DNA of 64,000 nucleotides from Kitasatospora gansuensis (GTDB lineage: Bacteria > Actinomycetota > Actinomycetes > Streptomycetales > Streptomycetaceae), in NCBI RefSeq assembly GCF_014203705.1, contig NZ_JACHJR010000002.1:1-64000 (forward strand), written 5' to 3'. Below the pieces are notes generated by a model, which made no database searches, was not told the origin of the DNA, and saw only the letters and a list, made by a program, of their open reading frames with translations. Below are positions 35,437 through 43,834 of the stretch, piece by piece; the stretch's first letter is position 1, and every line of letters starts with the position of its first letter. A program made the translations under genes and the position numbers.

Positions 35437-36792
35437 TCAGAACTTGGGGCGGTGCTGGGCGAGTTTGGCGAGCATGACTTGGTTGGCTTCCCAGCCGTCG
35501 GGGAACTTGGCCGGCACGGACAGGTGGACGGGGTCGGTGGAGGGGTGGCTGTCGAGGAGGTCGGCGATTCCTTCGCGGGTGACGACGATGCAGGCCTGCC
35601 GGTGGCGGGAGGTGAGGACGCACAGGCGTCCGGCTTCCAGGTGGAAGGCGGTGGCGTCCCGTCGCCCGGACAGTGGGTGGACGACGATGACGATTTCGAA
35701 CTCGCGGCCCTGGAGCCGGTTCGCGGTGTCAACGCTCACGCGTCGTGCGTCGGGGTGGCCAGTGCGGGCCAGGGCTTGCCGGACCAGGTCGGCCTGGTCG
35801 CGGTGGGCGACGCCGATGGCGATGTCGTCAGCCCCCAGGTGGCGGCCGTCGCTGTAGCGCTCGCAGGTGGCGAACGCCCCGCGGGCGAGGATGCGGGCGG
35901 CGAGGTCGGCTGCGGTCTGAAGGGTTTCGGTGTCCGTGCGCGGGACGTGACGGCGTGGCAGCTCGTGCAGGGCCCAGCCGGTGGTGAAGGCCGTCGCGAT
36001 CGTCTCGTCCAGGTGCCCGCCGCCGAGCGAGGCGGTGGTGAGTTCCAGAGTGCGTGCCCCTTCGCCGGTTCCGGCGGTGAAGCCGGTGAAGGGGTAGAAG
36101 GCCTGGGCGATGGCAGGGGCGGTGGGTGCCGGCAGGCGCCAGGACACCGGCAGCCGGTGCACGGGGATGCCCGGGTTGTGCTCCAGCATCACGGTGACGC
36201 CGTTCAGCGTCGGGTTGTACGGCAGGCCGATCCAGCGTTCGGCGCCGACGACCGTGAACGGGTCCAGCTGGCCGGGGTCACCGACGAACAGGCCCCGCTC
36301 GAAACGCTCGACGATCCTCAGCAGCATGTCGGAGCGCATCTGGTAGGACTCGTCCAAGATCGCCCACCGGAACGTGGCGTCGCGGACGGTGGCCCACTTG
36401 GCGGCGGTGCCGACGATGATCCGGCAGCCGGAGAGGTCGTTCAGAGTGCGGCCGACGGTTAGGTTCGTCAGGCTGTTCAGGGCCGGTGGGGCGATGTAGG
36501 AACTGGAACTCAACCGGCCGAGGGGGAAGTCGGGGTTGGCCTCGGCGAGTCGTTGGATCAGGTCGTCGACCTGATTGTTGGTCTGGGCGACGATGATGGG
36601 GCGTTCGCCGCCGGTGACGAGCTCGCGGGCTGCGCGGACGACCAGGGTGCTCTTGCCGGCCCCGGGAGGGGAGTCGACGACGACGGCCCGCTGGGTGGTG
36701 TGGGCGAGGTCGTCCAGGATCCGGGTGGTGGTGGCGTTCGCGGCGGCGATCGGATCCGTGATCGGCTCGGGTGCGGTGGTGTCAGTCGTCAT
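35437..36792 (-). CDS. SF1-like DNA helicase/ATPase
   Basis: A 451-residue P-loop protein. Walker A is DSPPGAGKST near residue 42; Walker B is WAILDESYQM. GDPGQLDPF is the SF1 motif III, RRVSVDTANRLQGREFEIVIV is motif V-like, and VLTSRHRQACIVV is motif VI-like. These features place it with Upf1/AAA_12-like SF1 helicases. It starts 11 nt inside the end of the upstream gene and is surely co-transcribed with it. It lies divergent from the tap-tpg-like operon, which suggests a role in telomere or linear-replicon maintenance; that link is inference. Confidence 0.85.
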   Translation of the reverse strand: MTTDTTAPEPITDPIAAANATTTRILDDLAHTTQRAVVVDSPPGAGKSTLVVRAARELVTGGERPIIVAQTNNQVDDLIQRLAEANPDFPLGRLSSSSYIAPPALNSLTNLTVGRTLNDLSGCRIIVGTAAKWATVRDATFRWAILDESYQMRSDMLLRIVERFERGLFVGDPGQLDPFTVVGAERWIGLPYNPTLNGVTVMLEHNPGIPVHRLPVSWRLPAPTAPAIAQAFYPFTGFTAGTGEGARTLELTTASLGGGHLDETIATAFTTGWALHELPRRHVPRTDTETLQTAADLAARILARGAFATCERYSDGRHLGADDIAIGVAHRDQADLVRQALARTGHPDARRVSVDTANRLQGREFEIVIVVHPLSGRRDATAFHLEAGRLCVLTSRHRQACIVVTREGIADLLDSHPSTDPVHLSVPAKFPDGWEANQVMLAKLAQHRPKF

Positions 36793-37912
36793 GGCCCCAT
36801 CCCTCTGCGGCGGCATTCTCGGTCTCGGTGGTGTCGGCGTCCGGCGCCGGGGCGGGGGAGTGGTGCGTCCACGGGGTGCTGTCGGACGCGGGGAACTCCG
36901 CCGCCGGACGCCAGCCCGGGTCCGGCAGGTAGGCAATGCGCTGGTCCAGCGCCGGCACACCGCCCGGCTTCGGAGTACGAGGGGTTCCCATGCCGCCGGT
37001 GACCTCCACGGTGACCAGCATCGTGTCCCCGTCGGCCTGGGCGGAGACGATCCTGGCCTTGTGGCTATCCGGCATGTGCGGGCTGACCAGGCTGGTGTCG
37101 GCGGTCAGGCGCACGGGATCGTCGGTGCGGATGGTGACGCGCGGCCGCAGCACCCGCCGGTTGCTGTCGCTGAGGATGACCCGGCCGGGTTCGGCGGCCA
37201 CGACCGTTCCGGCGAACGCTTCCCCGACACTGCGCCGGTCGGCCAGCACGAACGGGTCGTCGAAGGCCATGTCGGACTCGAAGTCGACCAGTGCCTGCTC
37301 GAGCCGGTCCAGGCGCCGTGCCGCGCCGATCGCGGTGTCCCGCTTGCGTTGGGGGAGGCCGCCGGCGTCACGGTAGTCGGAGTAGGAGGTTAAGGCGGCG
37401 CAGTCACGCGTGAAGCGGGAGGCGGCCCGCGGAGCCTCGGGGACGGAGCGCAGCAGCGAGATGGCGTTCCACATCATGCGCCAGGTGGGCTGGATCTGTT
37501 CGCCGATCAGCTCCCGTAGTTCTGCTTGGGCGGCGGCCAAGGCCACCGGGTCGCCGGCCGTGTGCGCGGCGTCGAAGCGCTTGATGGCCGGGGCCAGGTC
37601 ACGGTTGTCGAACTGGGGGGATGTCGTGGGGCCCGCAGGAGGGCAGATGTCCGGGCTCTCCGCATCGGCCATGGCCTGTGCGACATCCGTCCCGGGAGAC
37701 GGGGAGATCCAGGCCAGGAGGGAGGCGAGGCTCTGGTCCTCCAGGGTGCTCTGGCCGGTGGCCCAGTGTTCGGAGAGCATGCTGGTGACGGGCAGCAGCA
37801 GGCAGGTGCCGGCTTGTTCGGCCCGCTCGACCAGGAACGTCAGCCACATGCCGAACTCGGGCACGACGTCCGCGACCGCATACGGTCCGGTGGTCGAACG
37901 GAAGCGGCACAT
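36782..37912 (-). CDS. Conserved partner of the helicase, function unknown
   Basis: A protein of about 376 residues. It starts near MCRFRSTTGPYAVADVVPEF at an ATG without a clear ribosome site; coding-like sequence reaches back to about 37945, so the true start could be a TTG at 37933. Middle segments RDLAPAIKRFDAAHTAGDPV and AARRLDRLEQALVDFESDMA are helical; the last third is beta-rich (GRVILSDSNRRVLRPRVTIR) and acidic at the very end. No motif that I can name. Its stop overlaps the helicase start, so the two act as a pair. Confidence 0.7.
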   Translation of the reverse strand: MCRFRSTTGPYAVADVVPEFGMWLTFLVERAEQAGTCLLLPVTSMLSEHWATGQSTLEDQSLASLLAWISPSPGTDVAQAMADAESPDICPPAGPTTSPQFDNRDLAPAIKRFDAAHTAGDPVALAAAQAELRELIGEQIQPTWRMMWNAISLLRSVPEAPRAASRFTRDCAALTSYSDYRDAGGLPQRKRDTAIGAARRLDRLEQALVDFESDMAFDDPFVLADRRSVGEAFAGTVVAAEPGRVILSDSNRRVLRPRVTIRTDDPVRLTADTSLVSPHMPDSHKARIVSAQADGDTMLVTVEVTGGMGTPRTPKPGGVPALDQRIAYLPDPGWRPAAEFPASDSTPWTHHSPAPAPDADTTETENAAAEGWGHDD

Positions 37913-38024
37913 GCGCCCGAGGTCGGCCAACGCCTTGATCCCGCCAGTGTTCGGGTTCCCTCTGCGCCACCCACAGCAGACAGGTGTAGCATTTGGGCAG
38001 GGTCTACTGTTTAGGGGTTCTGTG

Positions 38025-38660
38025 GTGAGGGTCGGCTTCGGCGGTGAACAGGTCGACGTGCCCGATGACTTGGGCCGGGCGCTACTGGCGGCCCTGCGGG
38101 AGCAGCCAGTGGAGCCGCCGAAGGCGTCAGCCTTCGACGAGCTCACCGCCCTGGTGGCCCGGATCAACGGCGTCAACCGCCACCTGAGCGTGGTGAAGGA
38201 GTTGGCGATGTCCCAGGCGGACGCCACCGGCGGCTACTCCAACCGCCGTGCCCTGGGCGTCGCGGCCGGCATGTCCCCTTCGCAGCTGGGCCGGGTCCTG
38301 GAGGGGCACGGTCTTCCGCGTGACCGGCGCAGTGGCGGCGTCGACCTAGTCGTCGGCTTCCGCACCACCGATGACGGCGTCCTGCACCTGGCCACCGAGA
38401 CTGACGTGGCTAGCCTGCCCGAGTTCACCCTCCCCTTCGTCCCGGTCGAGCGGGCGACGGAGCCCACCGAGTTCGCGGGCCGGGAGCTGACCTTCTACTA
38501 CCGCCCGCAGGTCCCGATCGCGGTGGCCGACCTCGGGCGTACCGCCGGCTACACCCTGCGCCCCGACGAGCTGGGCCTGACCGCCTGCGTCACCGAGCCG
38601 GTCTTCGACGCCCTGTTCGGCGACCCCCGGCTCGATGCGACCCGTTCCAACGGACGCTGA
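38025..38660 (+). CDS. HTH protein of the telomere operon
   Basis: A 211-residue protein that leads the rightward operon. A helix-turn-helix is visible in YSNRRALGVAAGMSPSQLGR, preceded by a helical stretch, FDELTALVARINGVNRHLSV. The C-terminal half is beta-rich (LPEFTLPFVPVERATEPTEF, FYYRPQVPIAVADLG). GTG start with AGGGG 7 nt upstream. The stop is 13 bases before the Tap-like start. It could regulate the operon or help bind the end DNA. Confidence 0.75.
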   Translation: MRVGFGGEQVDVPDDLGRALLAALREQPVEPPKASAFDELTALVARINGVNRHLSVVKELAMSQADATGGYSNRRALGVAAGMSPSQLGRVLEGHGLPRDRRSGGVDLVVGFRTTDDGVLHLATETDVASLPEFTLPFVPVERATEPTEFAGRELTFYYRPQVPIAVADLGRTAGYTLRPDELGLTACVTEPVFDALFGDPRLDATRSNGR

Positions 38661-38673
38661 GGAGCGACGCCCG

Positions 38674-41157
38674 ATGTCCGACGAACTGCTGAACTCGGTC
38701 GACGCCCTGCTCTCGACCGTGCGCACAGGCCTGCCGGTCCCGGCGGAGCGGCAGCGGCTGCGCCTGGCAGCCGGACTGACGATCACTCAGATCGCGGTCG
38801 CTCTACGGGTGGACTCGGCCCTGGTGCGGGGCTGGGAGGACGGCAGCGCCGTCCCGGGGCCGGACATCACCCCGGCCTACGCCCGGCTCCTCGACGGCCT
38901 CGCCGCCCGCTTCCCCGCCCCCGAGCAGCCCACCGCCCCGGTGCAGGCCCCGGCGCAGCAGCAGGTGGCGCCGGATCAGAACCCGGACGGCTCCCCGGTG
39001 CTGTTCGAGCCAGCGCCGTGCGTGCAGTGCGGGCGTCCCTCGGTCTACCGCGCCCAGGGCCGCCCGATGCACCTCGGCGGCCTGTGCCGCCCCGCCGCCC
39101 AGGCGCCGGTGGCCATCGCGCCGCAGCCCGAGCAGCTCACCCCCGCCCCGGTAGTCCAGCCGGTGCCGAGCATGCCGCCGGCCCCTGCCGCCCCGGTTGC
39201 GGCTGTCCCGGCTCCGGTCACCACCGAGCCGCTCCGGCCCACCGCCGCTGCCTCGACTGCTGCGCCGTCCCGGCCCGCGCCCGCCGCGTCGCCGGACCGC
39301 TCCGGCCAGCGTCCGGCTCTGGCCCGTACCCCGGGCCGTCCCGCCCTGGCACGGCCCGCGGCTCCCGCTGTCTCGGCTGCTGCCGCCAGGTGGTGGCCGG
39401 TGGTTGCGCTGGACAGCGCCGAGGACGGCACCTGGGCGCTGGATGTGCCGCAGGTCCCGGCGCCGGCCGGGCCGAAGCTGGGCGACTGGTTCGCGTGGCT
39501 GGGCACCGGGCTGCCGTTGCGCGTCGAGCGGGCCCACCCCTCCGGCCGGGGCGGTGACGGCACGGTCTGCCTGACCGCCGCCGCCCTCAAGCAGCTCGGG
39601 CTGCCCGCCGCCCTGCCGGCCACGGAGAAGGCCCTGGCCGCGCTGCAGATGAAGCTGGCGAAGGCCGCCGCAGGCGTCGGTATGGAGATCAGCGACCACA
39701 TCGGTCCCACGTTCCACGTCTTCCGCCGCAAGGGATCGGCCGGTGGTCAGAAGACCTCGGTGCGCATCACGGTGGCGCCGTGGTTCGGGCAGGGTGACGC
39801 CCGCCAGCAGGCCGTCAGTGCTCTCGCCGTTCCGCTCGCCACCGCCCCCGACGGCACCAAGGACGGGCTCACCTTCGCCCGCCGCTTCCGGGCCTTCACC
39901 ACCGACCTCGGCGTCGCCCCCGGCGCGACGACCGCCACCACCGCGATGCTGCTCCTGGACGCGGTCCGTCCGCGCGAGGAGTGGGGCAAGGACACGGCGA
40001 CGGGGGAGTGGTCCTCCCATTCGCGCGAGGGAGCCCTCCCCAAGGGCGACCTGTGCGTGCCGCCGGCGGCCGGGGCCCGCCACCACCTCACCCGCGAGCT
40101 GCTCTCCGAGGGCGGGACGGTGTGTGAGGAGGAGGACTACAAGTGGTGGGCCCGCGAGCTCACGCCCGAGGAGACCGGCCGCCAGTGGGCGGTGGCGGTC
40201 GACGTCTGCGCGTCCTACCTGTCCGTCACCGACTCCCTGCGCCTTCCCTCGGGCCCGCTGGAGCCGGCGCGGAACCCGGACTGGAACGACGGCAAGACCG
40301 CCGGCCTCTGGTGGTGCGACTACACCACCACACCCGTGGACGAGCTGCTGCCCCACCCGGCCACGTTCCACGGCCGCCCGCCGACTGGGCCTGGCTGGTA
40401 CGCCACCCCCACCGTCGCCTACATGGCCACCACCTACGGCTTCGACTCGGCCACCATCACCGACGCCCTGCTGTCCACCCACACCGTCCCGCTCCTCAAG
40501 GAGTGGACCGGACGCATCCGCGCCGGATACAAGCGGACCTACGCCGACCTCGGCCTGACCGACGGCCAGAGCCCGACCGAGTTCCTCACCGCGTACGCCG
40601 TGCACAAGGACGTCGGCGACGACCCGGTCCGCGCGGACGCCCTGGTCCTCGCCGGGCTCTACAAGTCCATCTACAAGGGCGGCATCGGCAAGTGGTCCGA
40701 CTCCGCCCGCCACCTGGACGACCAGACCTGGCAGACGAAGGTCGCCGCCACCTGGTCCTACCGCCCCGAGATCCGCTTCACCATCATCTCCGCCGCCCGC
40801 ATCGCCGCCCACCGCCGCCTGCGCAAGACCCTCCAGCTCACCGGCCGCGCCCCCTTCGCGGTCAACGTCGACTCCTACCTCTACGCCGCCGACACCCCCA
40901 CCCCGCTGGAGCTCCTGCCGCTCAAGGACGACGGCACCCCCGTCCCCGGAGCGCTGCGCCTGGGCATCGCCCCGGGCAGCCACAAGCACGAGGCCTCGAT
41001 CCCGCTCCCGGCGGTGCTCGAGGTGATGGGCCGCCGCGAGCACCCCTCCAAACTGACCCACCACTACGCCACCGACGGCACCCCGGCCGACCAGGAGCAG
41101 ACCGGCACCGACGCCGCTCCGGCCGGCACCGGCCACGATGAGGAAGGCGGGAACTGA
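38674..41157 (+). CDS. tap: Tap-like telomere-associated protein with polymerase-like motifs
   Basis: An 827-residue protein. Residues 25-65 are an XRE-type helix-turn-helix (RLRLAAGLTITQIAVALRVD), then a zinc-finger-like CVQCGRPSVYRAQGRP ending HLGGLC. Both are features of Streptomyces telomere-associated protein Tap (about 740 aa). A long Ala/Pro linker follows to about residue 240. The last 330 residues hold DVCASYLS (Asp510, Tyr515), YKSIYKGGIGKW (664-674) and NVDSYLY (Asp733). Order and spacing (154 and 69 residues) are like motifs A, B and C of phi29-type family B DNA polymerases. Its stop overlaps the terminal-protein start (TGATG). Known Tap binds the 3' overhang and recruits Tpg; the polymerase reading is my inference. 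Confidence 0.75.
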   Translation: MSDELLNSVDALLSTVRTGLPVPAERQRLRLAAGLTITQIAVALRVDSALVRGWEDGSAVPGPDITPAYARLLDGLAARFPAPEQPTAPVQAPAQQQVAPDQNPDGSPVLFEPAPCVQCGRPSVYRAQGRPMHLGGLCRPAAQAPVAIAPQPEQLTPAPVVQPVPSMPPAPAAPVAAVPAPVTTEPLRPTAAASTAAPSRPAPAASPDRSGQRPALARTPGRPALARPAAPAVSAAAARWWPVVALDSAEDGTWALDVPQVPAPAGPKLGDWFAWLGTGLPLRVERAHPSGRGGDGTVCLTAAALKQLGLPAALPATEKALAALQMKLAKAAAGVGMEISDHIGPTFHVFRRKGSAGGQKTSVRITVAPWFGQGDARQQAVSALAVPLATAPDGTKDGLTFARRFRAFTTDLGVAPGATTATTAMLLLDAVRPREEWGKDTATGEWSSHSREGALPKGDLCVPPAAGARHHLTRELLSEGGTVCEEEDYKWWARELTPEETGRQWAVAVDVCASYLSVTDSLRLPSGPLEPARNPDWNDGKTAGLWWCDYTTTPVDELLPHPATFHGRPPTGPGWYATPTVAYMATTYGFDSATITDALLSTHTVPLLKEWTGRIRAGYKRTYADLGLTDGQSPTEFLTAYAVHKDVGDDPVRADALVLAGLYKSIYKGGIGKWSDSARHLDDQTWQTKVAATWSYRPEIRFTIISAARIAAHRRLRKTLQLTGRAPFAVNVDSYLYAADTPTPLELLPLKDDGTPVPGALRLGIAPGSHKHEASIPLPAVLEVMGRREHPSKLTHHYATDGTPADQEQTGTDAAPAGTGHDEEGGN

Positions 41158-41708
41158 TGGCCGGCTCCGGGACCCGGGGGATGTTCGGGCGGGTGCGCGA
41201 GGCGCTGTTCCCCTCCCGCACCGCCCCGGCGCAGTCCACCACCCAGGCCGGACACGTACGGGACCGCAAGTACGGCGGCAGCACCAAGGCCATGGCCACC
41301 GCGTACGGCGTCGCGCCGCGCACCGTGCAGCGCTGGATCGACGGCACCCGCCACCCCACCAAGCACGAGCAGCAACTGCGCCGCGAGGCGCTGGAGGTGC
41401 AGACCACCGAGCGCGGCCGGGAACGCAAGGCCCGCCAGCTGGCGCAGCGCGGCACGGTCTCCGGCATCAACGCCCGGGTCGGACGCACGATGACGTTCGA
41501 GATCCAGGGCTCCGATGCGGTCCGGGCCCGCGACATCCACCTCAACCTCACGGGCGAGCAGGCCGCCGCCCTGGCCCGCGCCGAGAACGAGGAGAACGTG
41601 CGCCACGTGATCGGCGAAGCCCTCGCCGACTACTTCAACGGCGGTTCCTACGGCGGCTTCACCCCTGACGACTTCACCTTCGACCCCGACGACTTTGACC
41701 TCAACTGA
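41157..41708 (+). CDS. tpg: Tpg-like telomere terminal protein
   Basis: A 183-residue protein, the size of Streptomyces Tpg (about 185 aa). Tpg is covalently bound to the 5' ends of linear replicons and primes end patching. The N-terminal half has the Tpg-type helix-turn-helix (STKAMATAYGVAPRTVQRWI) and the R-E-A...R-E-R-K-A-R helix. The C-terminal half has ARDIHLNLTGEQAAALARAE and VIGEALADYFNGGSYGGFTP, matching the HLTV-L-P...E-G-L-Q-E-V-Y-F part of Tpg. Ends very acidic. Translation is coupled to the Tap-like gene by a TGATG overlap, the known tap-tpg order. The residue that would carry the DNA cannot be assigned by eye. Confidence 0.8.
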   Translation: MAGSGTRGMFGRVREALFPSRTAPAQSTTQAGHVRDRKYGGSTKAMATAYGVAPRTVQRWIDGTRHPTKHEQQLRREALEVQTTERGRERKARQLAQRGTVSGINARVGRTMTFEIQGSDAVRARDIHLNLTGEQAAALARAENEENVRHVIGEALADYFNGGSYGGFTPDDFTFDPDDFDLN

Positions 41709-41810
41709 CCCACGTCGCCATAAGCGCCATCCTCGCGTTCACCCCCGACGGCGACCTCGAGCAGGTCCTGCCCGATTTGCGCCCAGCTGCGCACGCCCCA
41801 GGTCCCGCTG
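41707..41810 (+). pseudogene. Tail of a gene like 43146-43577
   Basis: Directly after the Tpg-like stop the DNA reads THVAISAILAFTPDGDLEQV in one frame. This is close to AHVVISAVLAFTSDGD-stop-DQV at the end of the gene at 43146. It is a 3' remnant of a second copy of that gene family. Confidence 0.45.
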
Positions 41811-41895
41811 GCGCCGCTCCTGACCCGTCGGGTCGGCTCGGGCGGTATCCGCTGCGGCCCGGCCCGGCGTCGGGGACCACCACTAGCCTCGTCCT

Positions 41896-42447
41896 ATGAC
41901 CCCCGAGGAACAGACCGAGCAGCTAACGACCCTGGAACTGCTCAACACGGAGATCAGCGCCCGCCTCACGCGGCAGGCCGACTCAGGCGGGAAGGTCGAC
42001 ACCAAGGCGCTCGCCCTCGTCGGCTTTGCCGCCACCGCCGCGCAGTTCCTCGCCTCGCGCCAAGCCCAGCCCGTTCTGGCGGTCGTCGCTCTCGTCGCGT
42101 ACGGCGCAGCTTTCGGCTGCGGCTTGATGGTCGTCAGGGTCCGAGGGCACAAGGACCTCGAACCGCGTACGGCATTGGACGGCTACGGGCACCTTCCCAA
42201 GGAGCGGGTCCTGCTGATGCTGGCTGCCTCGCGCGTGAAGATGTTCGAGCACAACAAGGCGATCCAGGACACGAAGGCCGCCTGGTGGAAGGCGAGCCTG
42301 GCCGCCCTCGTGCTCGGCTTGGTCTCCTCGACTGTCGGGCTGGTGCTGCACACTGACGGACATGACAGACAACCCGAGCCAGGAAAATCCTCCCCCAGCG
42401 TCCAGCACTCCGCCTCAAACTCCCCAGCCCCGACCCAGCCTCGCTGA
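41896..42447 (+). CDS. Three-span membrane protein
   Basis: A 183-residue protein. A polar N-terminus (EQTEQLTTLELLNTEISARL) is followed by two close spans (ALALVGFAATAAQFLASRQ, VLAVVALVAYGAAFGCGLMVV), a cytosolic stretch with KMFEHNKAIQDTKAAWWKAS, and a third span (LAALVLGLVSSTVGLVL). This layout is like the membrane-pore effectors (SLATT/Pycsar-type) used in defence and conflict systems, but no sensor partner is adjacent and the match is only by topology. Start ATG 41896. A small frame overlaps its 3' end. Confidence 0.65.
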   Translation: MTPEEQTEQLTTLELLNTEISARLTRQADSGGKVDTKALALVGFAATAAQFLASRQAQPVLAVVALVAYGAAFGCGLMVVRVRGHKDLEPRTALDGYGHLPKERVLLMLAASRVKMFEHNKAIQDTKAAWWKASLAALVLGLVSSTVGLVLHTDGHDRQPEPGKSSPSVQHSASNSPAPTQPR

Positions 42448-42538
42448 CACCTTCGCCGACCAGACCGTCATCGGCACCGAGCAGAAGAGCCACAAGGGCG
42501 GCACTAGCACCCGTCCTCACCGACCCCACAGTCGCTGA
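42362..42538 (+). CDS. Overlapping small proline-rich protein, 58 aa
   Basis: A second frame starts at ATG 42362 inside the end of the membrane-protein gene and runs to TGA 42538. It reads MTDNPSQENPPPASSTPPQT, then LADTFADQTVIGTEQKSHKG. The overlap of 86 bases and the proline-rich, then ordered, composition suggest a coupled small protein rather than chance. Function unknown. Confidence 0.4.
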   Translation: MTDNPSQENPPPASSTPPQTPQPRPSLADTFADQTVIGTEQKSHKGGTSTRPHRPHSR

Positions 42539-42665
42539 CCTGCGCCGGTAAGTTCCCCGGGAGGCCCCGGTGAGTTTCGACTACCAGCCCAGCTCGCTGT
42601 CGGTTCTGCCCGACAGTGAGGGAGATCTGGCTCCCAGGGCGGACGCCGGGCGGTAGCGCGCCGGG

Positions 42666-43142
42666 ATGAGCGAGAGTCTGACCGCGCCACGCACCACGTG
42701 GGAGTTCTGCCTGGCCGCCGCCGACGGCCTGGTCCAGGGCCACGCGCCGGCCGACCGCGAGCAGCACGAGCGGGTGGTGCTGCTGATCGCGGCGGTCACC
42801 GCCGCCGTCGCGGAATCGGTCGGCCTGAGCGAAGCCGCGGTCGGCGATGTCGCGCTGGCCGGATCCCCCGGTGTGCTGGACCTGCTGCTGGTCGGTGCCC
42901 GGTTCTCGGTGCAGGGCTGCCCGGCCGGCCCGGGCTAGGGCGGTGAACAAGCCGAGTACCTGCTCGCCGCCGACGGCCCGGTCTTCGACGAGATCCGGTT
43001 CCTCGCCGAAGGCGTGCTGCGCGCGCACCTGGCGGCCTTCCCCGGGACGGTGCCGACCGTTCGGGACGGCCTCTCCCGGGCCGCCCGGGCCCGGCAGTTC
43101 CACGACATCGGCGCGCCTCTCGGCATGAGCGTGGAGGACTGA
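42666..43142 (+). pseudogene. Gene interrupted by an in-frame TAG
   Basis: ATG 42666 opens MSESLTAPRTTWEFCLAAAD and runs to a TAG at 42936-42938. The same frame goes on without break as GGEQAEYLLAADGPVFDEIR, then FLAEGVLRAHLAAF, to TGA 43142. Without the TAG it would be a soluble helical protein of 158 residues. The context GPG-TAG-GGEQAEYLL would suit a tyrosine. Its end overlaps the ribosome site of the next gene, which has the same kind of lesion. No family recognised. Confidence 0.6.
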
Positions 43143-43145
43143 CCG

Positions 43146-43577
43146 GTGACACCCGACGAGATCCTGCGCGTCCTCGCCGCCCTCGAAGCCGCCTGGACCG
43201 GCGACGACCAGGCGCTGGAGAGCCTGGCCCACGCCGGCCCCGGCGAGAAGCCGCTGCACGTCGCCATCGCCGACTACGCCAACCTTGCCCTGCAGAGTCT
43301 GACGGCCGCGGCCCACGGCATCCACGACGGCCTGCCGCCCGACCAGCTCCAGGTGCTCGCCGCGCAGATGGGCGCCGAGACCGGCACCCGCATGACCAAG
43401 CTCCTCGCCCAGGCCCTCCAACTGTGGGCCGGACAGCCGGCCGGGCCCACCGCGGTCGACGACATGGCCCACGTCGTCATCAGCGCGGTCCTGGCGTTCA
43501 CCTCCGATGGCGACTAGGACCAGGTCATGTCGATCCTCGCCCAGCTGCGCACGGCCGCTCTGGCGAACCGCCGCTGA
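43146..43577 (+). pseudogene. Gene interrupted near its end by an in-frame TAG
   Basis: GTG 43146 opens VTPDEILRVLAALEAAWTGD and continues with HGIHDGLPPDQLQVLAAQMG to VISAVLAFTSDGD, then TAG at 43515-43517. The same frame continues DQVMSILAQLRTAALANRR to TGA 43577. The copy fragment at 41707 reads DGDLEQVL through this spot, so the family normally reads on. The product without the tail (123 residues) may still fold. Function unknown. The segment 43578-43834 holds no gene; it has a short direct repeat of GGGCAAGCC. Confidence 0.6.
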
Positions 43578-43834
43578 TCCGGTCCGGGACAGCCGCCCGG
43601 GCCGGGAGAGCCGCCGTGTCCGTGCCGCTGGCCCGGTCGTTGGCTGGCCATGAAGTATCTGGGCATGCCCCTTCGGGGTGTGCTGGGCAAGCCTTGGGCA
43701 AGCCATCGAGCGGGGCTTGCCCAGGTGTCTGCGGTTGGTTCCGCCCCAGGTCAGCGGGAACTGCTCCGGGCCCGGCCCGGAGCAGCGAAAGTGGGCAGCA
43801 GTCTGGCAGGTGGGAGAAGCCCGTCGGAGGGCCG

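Noticed and set aside
38803..41136. 777-codon frame antisense to the Tap-like gene
   Set aside because: Gly/Val/Ala/Asp-rich shadow without start signal or any recognisable motif; the sense strand has clear domains.
41896..42447. Assignment as a SLATT/Pycsar defence effector
   Set aside because: Similarity is only in the number and spacing of membrane spans. There is no nucleotide cyclase or other sensor gene beside it, so I left it as a membrane protein of unknown role.
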